Shown: positions 1 to 9,500 of the stretch, piece by piece | How positions within the stretch are numbered: position 1 is the first letter of the stretch | How the letters are laid out: every line of letters begins with the position of its first letter | NCBI GenBank assembly: GCA_907164885.2 | Contig: OU015497.1 | Location: 72,148,898-72,212,897 of the forward strand | DNA length: 64,000 nt | Source: Dolomedes plantarius | Taxonomy: Eukaryota; Arthropoda; Arachnida; Araneae; Dolomedidae | Direction of reading: 5' to 3' | The notes under the pieces: model-generated | Told to the model about the DNA's origin: nothing | Databases searched by the model: none | The model's input: the letters and a program-made list of their open reading frames with translations, nothing else | Position numbers and translations under genes: made by a program

Positions 1-802
1 AAAAACTCTTCAAACAAGTAAAACTGATCTTTAAACCAAATGCTAGTTTTATTAATACACTTTACATAGGCTCAAGAAATAAAATTTTCAGAGAAAATAG
101 AATTACAAAATATAGGTCATTAAAAGTTGGTCAAACAAGGAGGCAGGGCATATAAATTGCTATGAAATTTAGGACATGGTCATCTATAAATACAAACTGT
201 TAGTTAAGCTCTTAAAAAAAAAAAAAATGTAAACTCCTAAAAAATGAATACCTTTACCTAAATAACAAAGCAGAAAGCAATGACTGAAAAATATGGGAAA
301 ATATATTCTTATCATAAATAATAATAATAAATAAATAAATAAAGGGCATTGTACACATTCAATTCCTTGCTTTCTAACCACTCAGTTCATGCAAGAATAC
401 TTAAAACATTCATCTTTTGTAGCTTTACAGCAATAATCTAACCAAATGAAACAACTTCAGCCTCTACTGTACAAAGTATAAATTGATAATGTCTGGATAA
501 CTGGTTTCTACTAGCAAGCTAATAGGAAAACATATCTGTCTGTGTGCTGACTTCTGATTCATTAGCTTCAGAGGTTATTAAGATTACTAAGGAAATTATT
601 ACTAAGGATTCTGATTACTACGAAAGTTTTGTCTGGCAAAATTGCTAAATTTATGTAAATGAATTTAGATTCTCTCATTATACAGATTTAGTATTAAAAA
701 TGAATAGACAGTTTTTTTTCATTTGCTTACTTTAATGATATTGGTAAATATGTTACATATATTCTTACTAGAAGTCTAATCTTCCACAAGTATGGTCTAA
801 GC
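1..802. other. AT-rich sequence without a recognised gene
   Basis: I see no credible exon on either strand. This stretch lies downstream of the minus-strand UQCR10 exon and could be its intron or 3' region. I looked for the missing last UQCR10 exon here and did not find a convincing one. It ends at the 8-bp target duplication GTCTAAGC (795-802). Confidence 0.4.
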
Positions 803-1199
803 CAGGGGTGGGCAATTGTTTTGGCTCAGAGGCCGCTTTGTGGAAGTGGAGGTTAGTAGAGGGCCACACCTTTTAAAAATTATAGCATTTATTAGTCAAC
901 TTTGCATTTCAGAAAATGTATAATAAATTATATCATAAAAATCAATAAATATAAATTAAATAAAATATTGGCAGTTTTTCTGGCTGTCTTGGCGGGCCAC
1001 AAAAAAATCGGTACTTACGTATTACAGCTGAAACTTTGCGGCTTGGCGAAAACATGGCAATAAAGTGCCAATTATGCACCCCCTCCATGTTGATAGTATT
1101 GTTCCCACCATTCATTCCTTTTCGCTGTCTGAGATTCACGTTATAAGTTTTGTTTTGAACTTTTTCTTCATATATTTTTATCATAACCGAAAAAGATAT

Positions 1200-2190
1200 A
1201 ATTTGTCTCGAACTGAAGAGGATGCAGTATCTTTTTCCACTTCCGTGGGATTTTGCCCAGTCAGCGTGTGTGCCTATTTTGGATCGACCAGTAGCTGGAG
1301 ATGTAATATTAATGATTGCAGCAAAACAGTCGGGATTCGGGTGGGAACTGGTTCCAGGCTGCCATTCTTAACATCTTTAATATTCATAAGTAGCTGGTAA
1401 CAGAAGTTAACCTCCATAAGATGGTGCGAACAGCAAATGGATATGGCAGATAAAACAACGATTGACAGGAACAATTTTATTTGCGTAAAGTTTGTGTTCA
1501 TGTTTTAAATTCACGCACTATTAAGAAAATTGGCGGACCCTCAAAAATTGTGGAAGTAGACAAGAGTCTCTTCACTAAAAGGAAAAGTAACACAGGCCGA
1601 ATTTTACCACCACAGTGGATTTTTGGTGGTGTGTGCCGGGAGACATTTTTTTGGAACAAGTGCCTAACCGCAACGCTTATGTCGCTATTTGCAACCATGT
1701 CGAGGAGGGTAGCACAATATATACAGACTGCTGGAAAGCCTATAAAACGGAAGAACTAGAGAATGCTGGCTTTAGGCACTTCACCATGAACCACAAATAC
1801 AACTTCCAGAGCCTGACTAAGGCAGGGGCATACGGGGCAGTTGCCCTGGGCCCCCCAAATCGATTATAAAGTTTAGTAATAAGTATTAAGTTCTTCATTA
1901 CTAAAGTAGTGAAGCAGAGGGGGGCCCCCAAAGAAGTTTTTGCCCCGGGCTCCAATTAGGCTAAGTCGGGCCCTGACAACTTCGTCGACCTGATGACCGG
2001 TGCACACATACAAATGTAAGAGAGACTATGGGGATCTGCTAAGTAGCTTAACAAACAACATAGGAGGACTGCACGCCACCATCTAGACTCCTACCTCGTC
2101 GAATTCATATGGCATGAACACGTAGCGGGAGCAGACAAATTTTTGAGCATTTTATCTGCCATTGCAGAATTTTGGCCTCCAGAAACTGTT
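1200..2190 (+). pseudogene. Merlin (ISXO2-like / IS1016-type) transposase, broken
   Basis: The translation changes frame several times but keeps family hallmarks in order. These are an N-terminal Cys-bearing stretch (from about 1200), then KIGGPSKIVEVDKSLFTKRK (about 1520-1580), QWIFGGVCRE (about 1613-1642), EEGSTIYTDCWKAYKTEE (about 1705-1755), and MNHKYNF just before an insertion at 1807. After the insertion come a TGAH motif, then RTARHHLDSYLVEFIW and AGADKF, ending near IAEFWPPE (about 2160-2188). This is the DDE-type ISXO2-like domain of Merlin transposons, which cut and paste DNA. Frameshifts, two in-frame stops after the insertion and the 169-bp nested MITE make it inactive. The family assignment is secure; the exact 5' limit is approximate. 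Confidence 0.85.
1807..1975. mobile_element. hAT MITE nested in the Merlin ORF
   Basis: The left end is CAGAGCCTGACTAAGGC and the right end is AAGTCGGGCCCTG, an imperfect inverted pair. The perfect 8-bp target duplication ACAACTTC lies at 1799-1806 and 1976-1983. The interior is rich in GGGCCCC. Removing the insert and one duplication brings the NHKYNF segment directly next to the VD..TGAH segment expected in Merlin transposases, which supports the boundaries. Related GGGCCC-rich elements occur at 48106-49276 and 58941-59427. Confidence 0.85.
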
Positions 2191-2439
2191 ATGCATGTTT
2201 AATGACAGCTCTATATTCATATTTCATGTTCTTTTAACATCTTCATTTAGATATTTGTATTTCTATTTTGTCTTTAATAAGAATTTTTTAATTAGATCTA
2301 AAATTATTTATATCGAAATCTTGTTCTTCATCTACCGATATTTTTTTACTATTCCATGAGTTTTCCACATACTTCTACATTTTTAACATGCTGCTCAAAA
2401 TGTTGATGTATGTTTAATAACTGCTTTCATGTATTTCAT

Positions 2440-3490
2440 ACTAGATGAATACCAGTGCTTCGCTATAGAATACATGACTGCCATGAATTATATCTTATTC
2501 ATTTAATTTCAATTAACTTTAGCAGTAAGGTGGTGTCATTCCTCAGGAGTTCAGCGCATAATTTAACGACAGTGATCCGAGTTTAAATACGGGTTTGGGA
2601 TATTTCATTTTTATTTTGGGGATTTAAGCCCACTTTATAACCTCCTAAAAAGTTCCTTTTAAAAAGGTCTTGGTAAGCACCCACAGCCCAAGAGGAACCG
2701 CCAAGCAAAATTTCAGATTCGTAGGCCTTACGGTTTCAGGTATACAGTGATCACTGGATTTTATTTTTGAGGTATAAGCTCCTTTTAAACCCCTTAAAGT
2801 TTGAATTTTTTAAAAAGATTTCTTAGTGAACCCCTAGGGTCCAAGAGCAACCTCTATTCAAAAGTTTAGCTTCATAGAACTTATGGTTACAGAGATACAA
2901 TTATCAGTCAATTAGTATTTAGTTTTTGGGATAAAATCTATTTGAAATCCCCATTAAAGTATGAATTATTCAAAAACATTTCTTAATCAGCACTTGGGGC
3001 CTTAGAGAAACCATCACACAACATTTCAGCTTCCTAGGCCTTATGGTTCCAGAGACACAGTGGGTTTTTAAGGGGACCTAAACCCCTAAAAATCCTAACT
3101 TTTTAAAAAGATTTATTGGTGTGCACCTAGGGCTTAAGAGGAACCACCAAACAAAATTTTAGCTTCTTAGGCCTTATGGTTCTACAGATTTTTTTTAAAT
3201 TTTTTTTTTTTGGGGGGGGGGGAAGGAAGAATAGGACTAAACCACTTATAATTCGAGCTCTTGAAAAAGATTTATTGGCGAGTACCTAGGGATTTAGGAG
3301 AATGACCATACAAATTTTCAGCTTTCTAGGCCCTATGGTTCCAGATATACAATGGGTGATTTTAAGAAGAGGAGGGGGGTTAAGCCCTTTTTGACCCCCT
3401 TAAAATTTGTATTTTAAAAAAATATTTCTTAGTGAGCACGTAGAGCTTAGGAGTAACCACCATGCAAAATTTCAACATTCTCAGACTTTT
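2440..3490 (+). repeat. ACTAG-family repeat copy with its 3' module in a tandem array
   Basis: It begins ACTAGATGAATACCAGTGCT (2440), a variant of the ACTAGCTGAATACCCGTGCT head seen five more times in the window. From about 2600 a unit of roughly 115-185 bp recurs about six times. Each unit has a run of T/A, then TTTCTTAGTGNNCNCCTAGGG, AAGAGNAACCACCANNCAAA, TTTCAGCTTCNTAGGCCTTA and TGGTTCCAGAGATACA. Anchors fall near 2725, 2885, 3045, 3175, 3330 and 3470. In the other copies the matching module occurs once, next to the 3' terminus. Sequence at about 2190-2440 resembles that at about 3490-3680, so the array sits between diverged direct repeats. No terminal TATATATAGA end is present in this copy. 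Confidence 0.7.
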
Positions 3491-3819
3491 GCTTTAAAAG
3501 ATTTGTGTTTATTTTAACATACTCATTTTGAATATTTTCTGTTTTGTAATTAGTACACAATTTTTAATTAGAGGTAAAATTATTTCTAACAAGATTTTGA
3601 TTAGACAAGCCTTGTTTTCTACACATTTGTATTTTTTTAACACCCTATTGCTCGAAATGTTGTTTATAACTTCCGTGCAGGAAATAGTTTGCCACTGTCA
3701 AGCTAGGTATTGGCGGGCTGATATTACACCAAAGGTAAAAGGTTGCCAAGTTTCAGCAATAATATGTAAGTACTAAAAAATCTGTAACTGGCTGTATGCT
3801 GCCCACCCCTGGTCTAAGC

Positions 3820-4852
3820 CCTTCTGTAGCAAAAATTTTTAAGCACTATTGAGCAACAAACCAACAAATGCTCATAACTATAATTAACCATTATTTTACA
3901 CCCACTCCCTCCTGTAAAGAGAAAAAAAAATCCCATGAAGTATTAATTTTAAATAAACTGAATATCAGATATGCTAGAATAGTTTGGCCTCACAATACAT
4001 ATAATTATGTATTCAATAATCAAAGGTAATATTTATAATTTTTTTGAATTATTGAATATCCCTGAGAAATCTAATTGTTATTTTAGAATGTCATATTACT
4101 TGACAACATACATTATTTTTTGTTAAGATAAAACTGCTGAAAATAAATTTGCAGTTATCTTGATACAAGCACACTCTAATAATCTCAAGAATCAAATACC
4201 GAAGAATGTACTAAATTTGTAATAAAGATTAAAAGAAAACCTAACTGAGATCAACTCTTGATAAGGGCAAAAATCTTAATTTTGTGCAGTTGTTCAACTC
4301 AACAAGCAATCCCAAAGGTCACCTCAAAGTTCCAACTATGATGACATTTTCTCTATTGGTAACAGACTGTTTAGTAGTTAGGATTGCTACAAGTATGGTC
4401 ATTTAATGATCAGCCTTTGACATTTGAAAGTGGCTATATAAATATGATGATTCATGTCAAATGAATACACTTCACCTATCAGTGCATGTCTAGCACCACA
4501 CAGCTCTAGTCCCCCAATGTTTTAGTAGTTAAAAGATGACATTTCACACATGCCGTGAAGGGTTCAAGAATTTCCATACAAACTACTAATATAAATGTGT
4601 AGCAAATTAAAAATTATATACATACAGATAAGAGCGGTATAAAAAATATATACAATTATGTTGACAAGTATAACTAAATAATGCAGCATAAGATGTTAAT
4701 ATAATTGAGGTTGAAGTAGCACTAATTTACTGCAACTGGAGAGGCAAAATTAAAAGTTATCAGTACGAAGAGATTCAAAAGTAATTATAACGACTTTTAC
4801 TTCTTTAACAATATGAAACAAACGTTGAAAAACTTAAGTAAATACAACTTAC
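3820..4852 (-). other. Probable UQCR10 intron sequence
   Basis: This stretch follows the GTAAGT donor of the UQCR10 first exon on the minus strand. It is AT-rich, and no second exon encoding the expected short C-terminal tail could be recognised. No mobile element ends were identified. Confidence 0.4.
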
Positions 4853-4996
4853 GCCTTCATTAATTTTATCGAAAACATAATCAGAACCAACATCCACGGC
4901 TCTCTCAAAGAAAAAAGCACCAGCAATTATTGTAAGAGCCAAAGTTGATGTACGTCTGAAGACTGTTTGGTAAACTTTTGTTATAAATTTGGCCAT
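4853..4996 (-). CDS. UQCR10: Cytochrome b-c1 complex subunit 9, first coding exon (partial gene)
   Basis: The exon encodes 48 residues beginning MAKFITKVYQTV and containing FRRTSTLALTII, then AGAFFFERAVD and ending DKINEG. This matches animal UQCR10 (QCR9), a small single-pass inner-membrane subunit of respiratory complex III. FRRTST followed by a hydrophobic helix and FFER is diagnostic of the family. The start is the ATG at 4994-4996 in a strong AAAATGG context; the upstream in-frame codon at 5003-5005 is GTG and is not used. The exon ends in phase 0 at GGC followed by a GTAAGT donor (4847-4852 on the minus strand). About 12-14 further residues (a K-x-W-K-type tail in relatives) should follow in a later exon, which I did not find; it may lie beyond the left edge of the window. 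The gene is divergent from TCHP. Confidence 0.9.
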
Positions 4997-5607
4997 TTTA
5001 AACACAACAGTTCAATCAACTTCAACAAATTTACGTATCGAAACTTTATGTGTTACAAATTCTCACCAACTGTATACTACAAATCGACGACCTTCTAGAT
5101 TGTGTCATGAAAGTTGAAGTCTTTTTGGGGGAAATAGGACTTCCTGATGTTCAATTAATATCATGAAGAACTTAAGCTTTATGGTTAGTATCAAACAAAC
5201 AAAAAAATCCCTAAAACACCTTACAATATTTAACTTTGGCTAATACATTGAATTGTTTTCTATTCTAATTGATTTGTTTTCTACTTTTTTCTATCTTTAA
5301 AAAAAATAGTTGATTGAACAACTAAACTCCAATATGTTAAATTTAAATGTACTGAAGTTCGCGGGTTTTGTTTTGAATGTTACCATTGCTATACGAATGA
5401 CATTTAAATTATAAGTTTTGCTCCGATTAAAAATATTTAAGCGTCCACAAATTGTGATTCCCTTTCTTATATAATATGTGTACTTCGAATAAGTTTTATT
5501 ACATTTTTCGTCTTTTTTTAGCTGTTATTTAAGTATATATTTTTATTCATACGGTCATTAAGTACCTTTTGGTTTCATTCTTTTAGTGTATTAATTATTC
5601 ATTTTTA
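4997..5607. promoter_or_regulatory. Shared divergent promoter region UQCR10 / TCHP
   Basis: Only 611 bp separate the two divergently oriented start codons, so both 5' UTRs and both promoters must fit here unless upstream exons exist. I see no clear TATA box at a sensible distance. An ETS-type core ACTTCCTG (5139-5146, reverse CAGGAAGT) is present; ETS/GABP sites are common in promoters of respiratory-chain genes, but its use here is inference. No mobile element was recognised within the interval, in contrast to most of the window. Confidence 0.6.
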
Positions 5608-6235
5608 ATGGCCTTGCCAACGTATTGGGTTTCATTAAATCGTAAAGATTTGGCTGAAAAAGCTATAGTCGCTAGACGTGAAAAAGAAGCATCCAGAATT
5701 CAGAAATGTAAAGATGTCGCATCGTATCATCAAGACCTTGCTCTTAAATCATCAAAATACAAAAGCTTAGAGGAGCCTCAGAGCCTGAAGTATGGAAGGT
5801 AACCTTTTTAATAATATGATCTGCTATGATTTTTTTTGCTCCAAAATTAAACTCATATAATTGTGTAAATATTTGTTTATATGAGCTTTGAAAAGTCCTA
5901 TACACTTAATTTTATTTCCCTGCTACACGTCAAGATAAATGAGTAAACATTGCCCATTATTTTTATATAATTATTTTGAGTCTCAATATTCTTACAATTT
6001 TGAAAATGTGAAATGCTTTTTAGACAAAAAAAAAAAAAAGTTTTGTGTGAATAATTAGGCTGTTGCATCTTACTCATTCTGGAATGCCAAGATTTGTGGT
6101 AGAATTTATTAGTAGTTGATTTGTGGTAAATATTTTACTCTGTCAACTTTTGTATTTTCTGGTAGCTCTATTTGCTTCATTTGATATATGGATAGAATGA
6201 TGGCTTTTGATTCTGCACTTTTGTTTAGACTGGTT

Positions 6236-6283
<48 letters not shown>

Positions 6284-6538
6284 TGGCTCTCAAAAGTGTT
6301 CGTACAGTTACGATTTTCAGTGAAATAGGAGTCTATTCATTAAATAAAATGAATATTTCAGAATGGGTATTTAATAATAAGATCTATAATCTATTCTTAA
6401 CAAAACATATAACATATTTTGAAAACATAGTAAAACTTTATTTTTAAGAAACCAGTAATCAAAAGTAGTAAATTTTAATTAATGGATAGACCCCTATTTC
6501 ATTGAAAATAGTAAGTGTATGAACATTTTTGGGAGCCA

Positions 6539-6569
<31 letters not shown>

Positions 6570-9500
6570 AATATAATATGTATCTATATTTGTGTGTGTG
6601 TTATACATAAACAAAAGCAATAAGAAGAGCATGCATAACTTTCTGAACCAGGACTCATCGCTGGTTTTGGAATAATTTTTTTGCCGTTAATAACTTTAAT
6701 TGGTTAATTAATTACTCACTGAACAAATTGTTTTATAAATAAGTTCACTGGGGACATTTTTAGTTGGAAATATTTTCAATCTTTTAAATTAGAAATGTTT
6801 GAAAGAAACTAGTCTTAAACATGCTCTATAGGAGAATATCTGATGACAATATGATTCTGAAGTTATTATAAGATTCTTTTTAAAACTAAAGTCGATTTTG
6901 CTCTGTAGAAGATTGTTTTGTAGAACTTCCATTTAAAAATAATACTTAAGCTTTTAAGGGGCTTAAAATATTGTTTGAGAAAGATAATTTTAAATAAAAT
7001 ATTTGACTCTACATTATGAAAAATTGCTGAGGCATCTACTGAAATTTTCATCTCATTGCCTTATATGACCATGTATGCTTGTATAATTTTGTCACGCAAT
7101 GAATGTGAATGCAGTTGATAGTTTGAATTATTAGGTGTGAGGAAGCATATAAAGCTAGAATGTTATTGAAGACTGTGCCAGTTGGAATGTACATTCGCTA
7201 TTTTACGTAAAGATTTCAGCTTACCAGCCTCTTTAATACAGTACCTATTGGTTTAGAAAATACAGTCTGCATGACAATTCTCAAGTGCTTTTTTGAACCA
7301 TTCTACACAAAAACACAGGTTTCAAAAAGCCAATTTTGCTAGAACTTTCTGTCAATTATATTCAGACAGAATATAAGAGACTCATCCCATACCATTTGTC
7401 AGACAAATTGGAAACCATGCCTAATTGCATATTTCAAAGTTTTACAATTCTGTAACAAACAGTCGTAATAAAAAATCAGCAAAACAATAATCAAGTTTGT
7501 GCAAACAGTGTGAAAATATATCAATAGAAATATAACTTGATACTACTAATAAATATTATTTTGAAAATATTGTGGTATGTGCCCTTTATCATTACTGCTA
7601 TTTCAAAAATTTAGTCTGGATAAAAAGTTAAATATAATATAGTTTAATCAACTTATTCTTATACATGAATTTAAAATTAAATTATATTTAAAAGATTTTC
7701 AAAATGTCCTGATTTTATGCATGTTATAAAAATAAAGACAAAATATAAAGAAAATTTGCAGAAAAATATGAATGCTTAATATAGTAGTTTATAGGAACCT
7801 GAATATAAAATGTTTTTAAATGGCCCAAATTATCTGAGAAATTGCAAACTTTAGAGTAAAATCAAAATACTTTAAGAAATGTTCAACATATATTAAAAAA
7901 AATATCAAATTATAATTCTTACAATAACCAGTTAAATATTTACCATGGTAAAATAAAGGTTTTTATTTGAAGGGATATATTTAAAAAAAATGATGAAGAT
8001 TATAAGAAATTCACTAAATATACTATGGAATGCATGGAACTGATATAATTTGGTAAAGGTTAACCAATTATATCAAGGTAAGGGTTAATCTTCTCTTTTT
8101 TTCACCAAATTTTGATAGTTCTCTCTTTTTAAATTATATAAGCTTAAAATATTTAACTGGTTATCACTGAAATTCTATTCATGGAATAAAACATTTCTGA
8201 GCAAATAAGCATTGACCTCAAATGATGCTAATATGTTAAAAGGTAATAATAATTCTGTTAAAAACTGACACTCAAGCATGGCAAAACAGCTGCACTCAAG
8301 CATGGAAAGCCTTAATAATAATAATTTGAAAATTACCCAATGAATTATTTGCTAATGACAGCAAAATTTTGTTTGGAATGAACAAAAGCATATGATTGAG
8401 GATATAAATCTAAAGAAACTTATGCATTTGTACCAGTATAGAAATAATTTCATAAAAAATATTGATGGATATAAATGTTTTAAAAGTGTATATTGTCTTT
8501 AAAAAGTATAAAAAGATATTTTTTATATTGAAGATAATCTGCATGAAATATAGAAAAGCAGTAGATGAATAATATTTAAAATTTTTGCAGATAACATTGT
8601 TTGAAAAATGTAATGAATTTCAGATACACTTATTTGCAGAAGAACAAGAAATGTTTTGAATTATGTATAGATTAATAAAAATATCAAAATAGCGATTGTT
8701 TTTACTTTGCTTGTATATTTTGCTTGTACTTATGTATTAAATGTTCTGCATTTATTAAATAATAATTTGTTTCAAAATTTCTTATTATAGGTCAAATGAA
8801 GAATCCAGAATAAAAGAAAAATTAAAAGCTGATAAACAAGATAGATTAGAAGTTCGTAGACAGAGACTTGCTCATTTTTTATCTGTTGAAAACGATCAAT
8901 ATATGGTATATTTTTTCTATTAACATTTATTTTTTATTGGTTGATGTTTTCATATTTATATTTATCTAAATTGTGATATCCAAACTGTGTTTAATTTTTT
9001 TTCGGTCATTAAAAGAACGTGTTATGTGTAGAATATTGTAAGACGTGCAGCTCTTTTCTGTCATTGAGAATTTGCAATGCAAAATTTGAATTATTTTAAC
9101 CTTGGAAAAGGATACAAATACTTTTTAAGTATTTTAATATTTAATCTACATTTTATTACTTCAAATCTTAATGTCTTAATCTTAATAATCTTAATCTTAA
9201 ATCATCGCAGGACATGCATTAGGATGTCTGTTAATTCTCTCTTATTATAGTATAATTGTCACTGTAATATTGTTTACATAAATTTTATAAGGTTTTGATA
9301 AAAATATTTACTAAAAGACTAATTTTCTACTAATCTAATTTTACTAATCTAATTTACTAATCTAATTTTCTTCATGACCTCAAATTTTTAAAGAAATTAA
9401 TTTCTGTAAATAGTTTTCTTGACATTTTTAAAAAATTATAATATTTACGTTCAAGAATAGACATAATCATCTTAATAAATATCTGAAATTATGTTATAAA

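Larger units (their letters stand above)
803..3811. mobile_element. Composite DNA transposon with hAT-type ends and perfect 8-bp TSD
   Basis: The left end CAGGGGTGGGCA (803-814) is mirrored by TGCCCACCCCTG at the right end (3800-3811). The 8-bp sequence GTCTAAGC flanks both sides (795-802 and 3812-3819). The CAGGGGTGGGCA terminus and 8-bp duplication are typical of hAT elements. A subterminal stretch at about 996-1045 recurs inverted at about 3730-3790, so the homology of the ends extends inward. The 3009-bp interior holds a Merlin-type transposase remnant, a nested hAT MITE and an ACTAG-family repeat with a tandem array. The element probably lies in an intron or the 3' region of UQCR10. No hAT transposase motif was recognised inside. 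Confidence 0.85.

Noticed and set aside
770..802. Minus-strand L-W-K-I frame as a UQCR10 terminal exon
   Set aside because: The only nearby AG puts it in the wrong phase, and no polypyrimidine tract is present.
3895..3925. Strong-looking acceptor on the minus strand (pyrimidine run then TTTACAG)
   Set aside because: The frame compatible with UQCR10 exon 1 gives six unrelated residues and a stop.
4540..4590. Candidate UQCR10 last exon on the minus strand (frame with V-W-K at the expected spacing)
   Set aside because: The acceptor is poor (TAGTAG without a pyrimidine tract) and the residues after W-K do not match the family; W-K alone is likely chance in this much sequence.
5003..5005. Upstream in-frame start for UQCR10, adding three residues
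   Set aside because: The codon is GTG, not ATG; the ATG at 4994-4996 has a good context and matches the family N-terminus.
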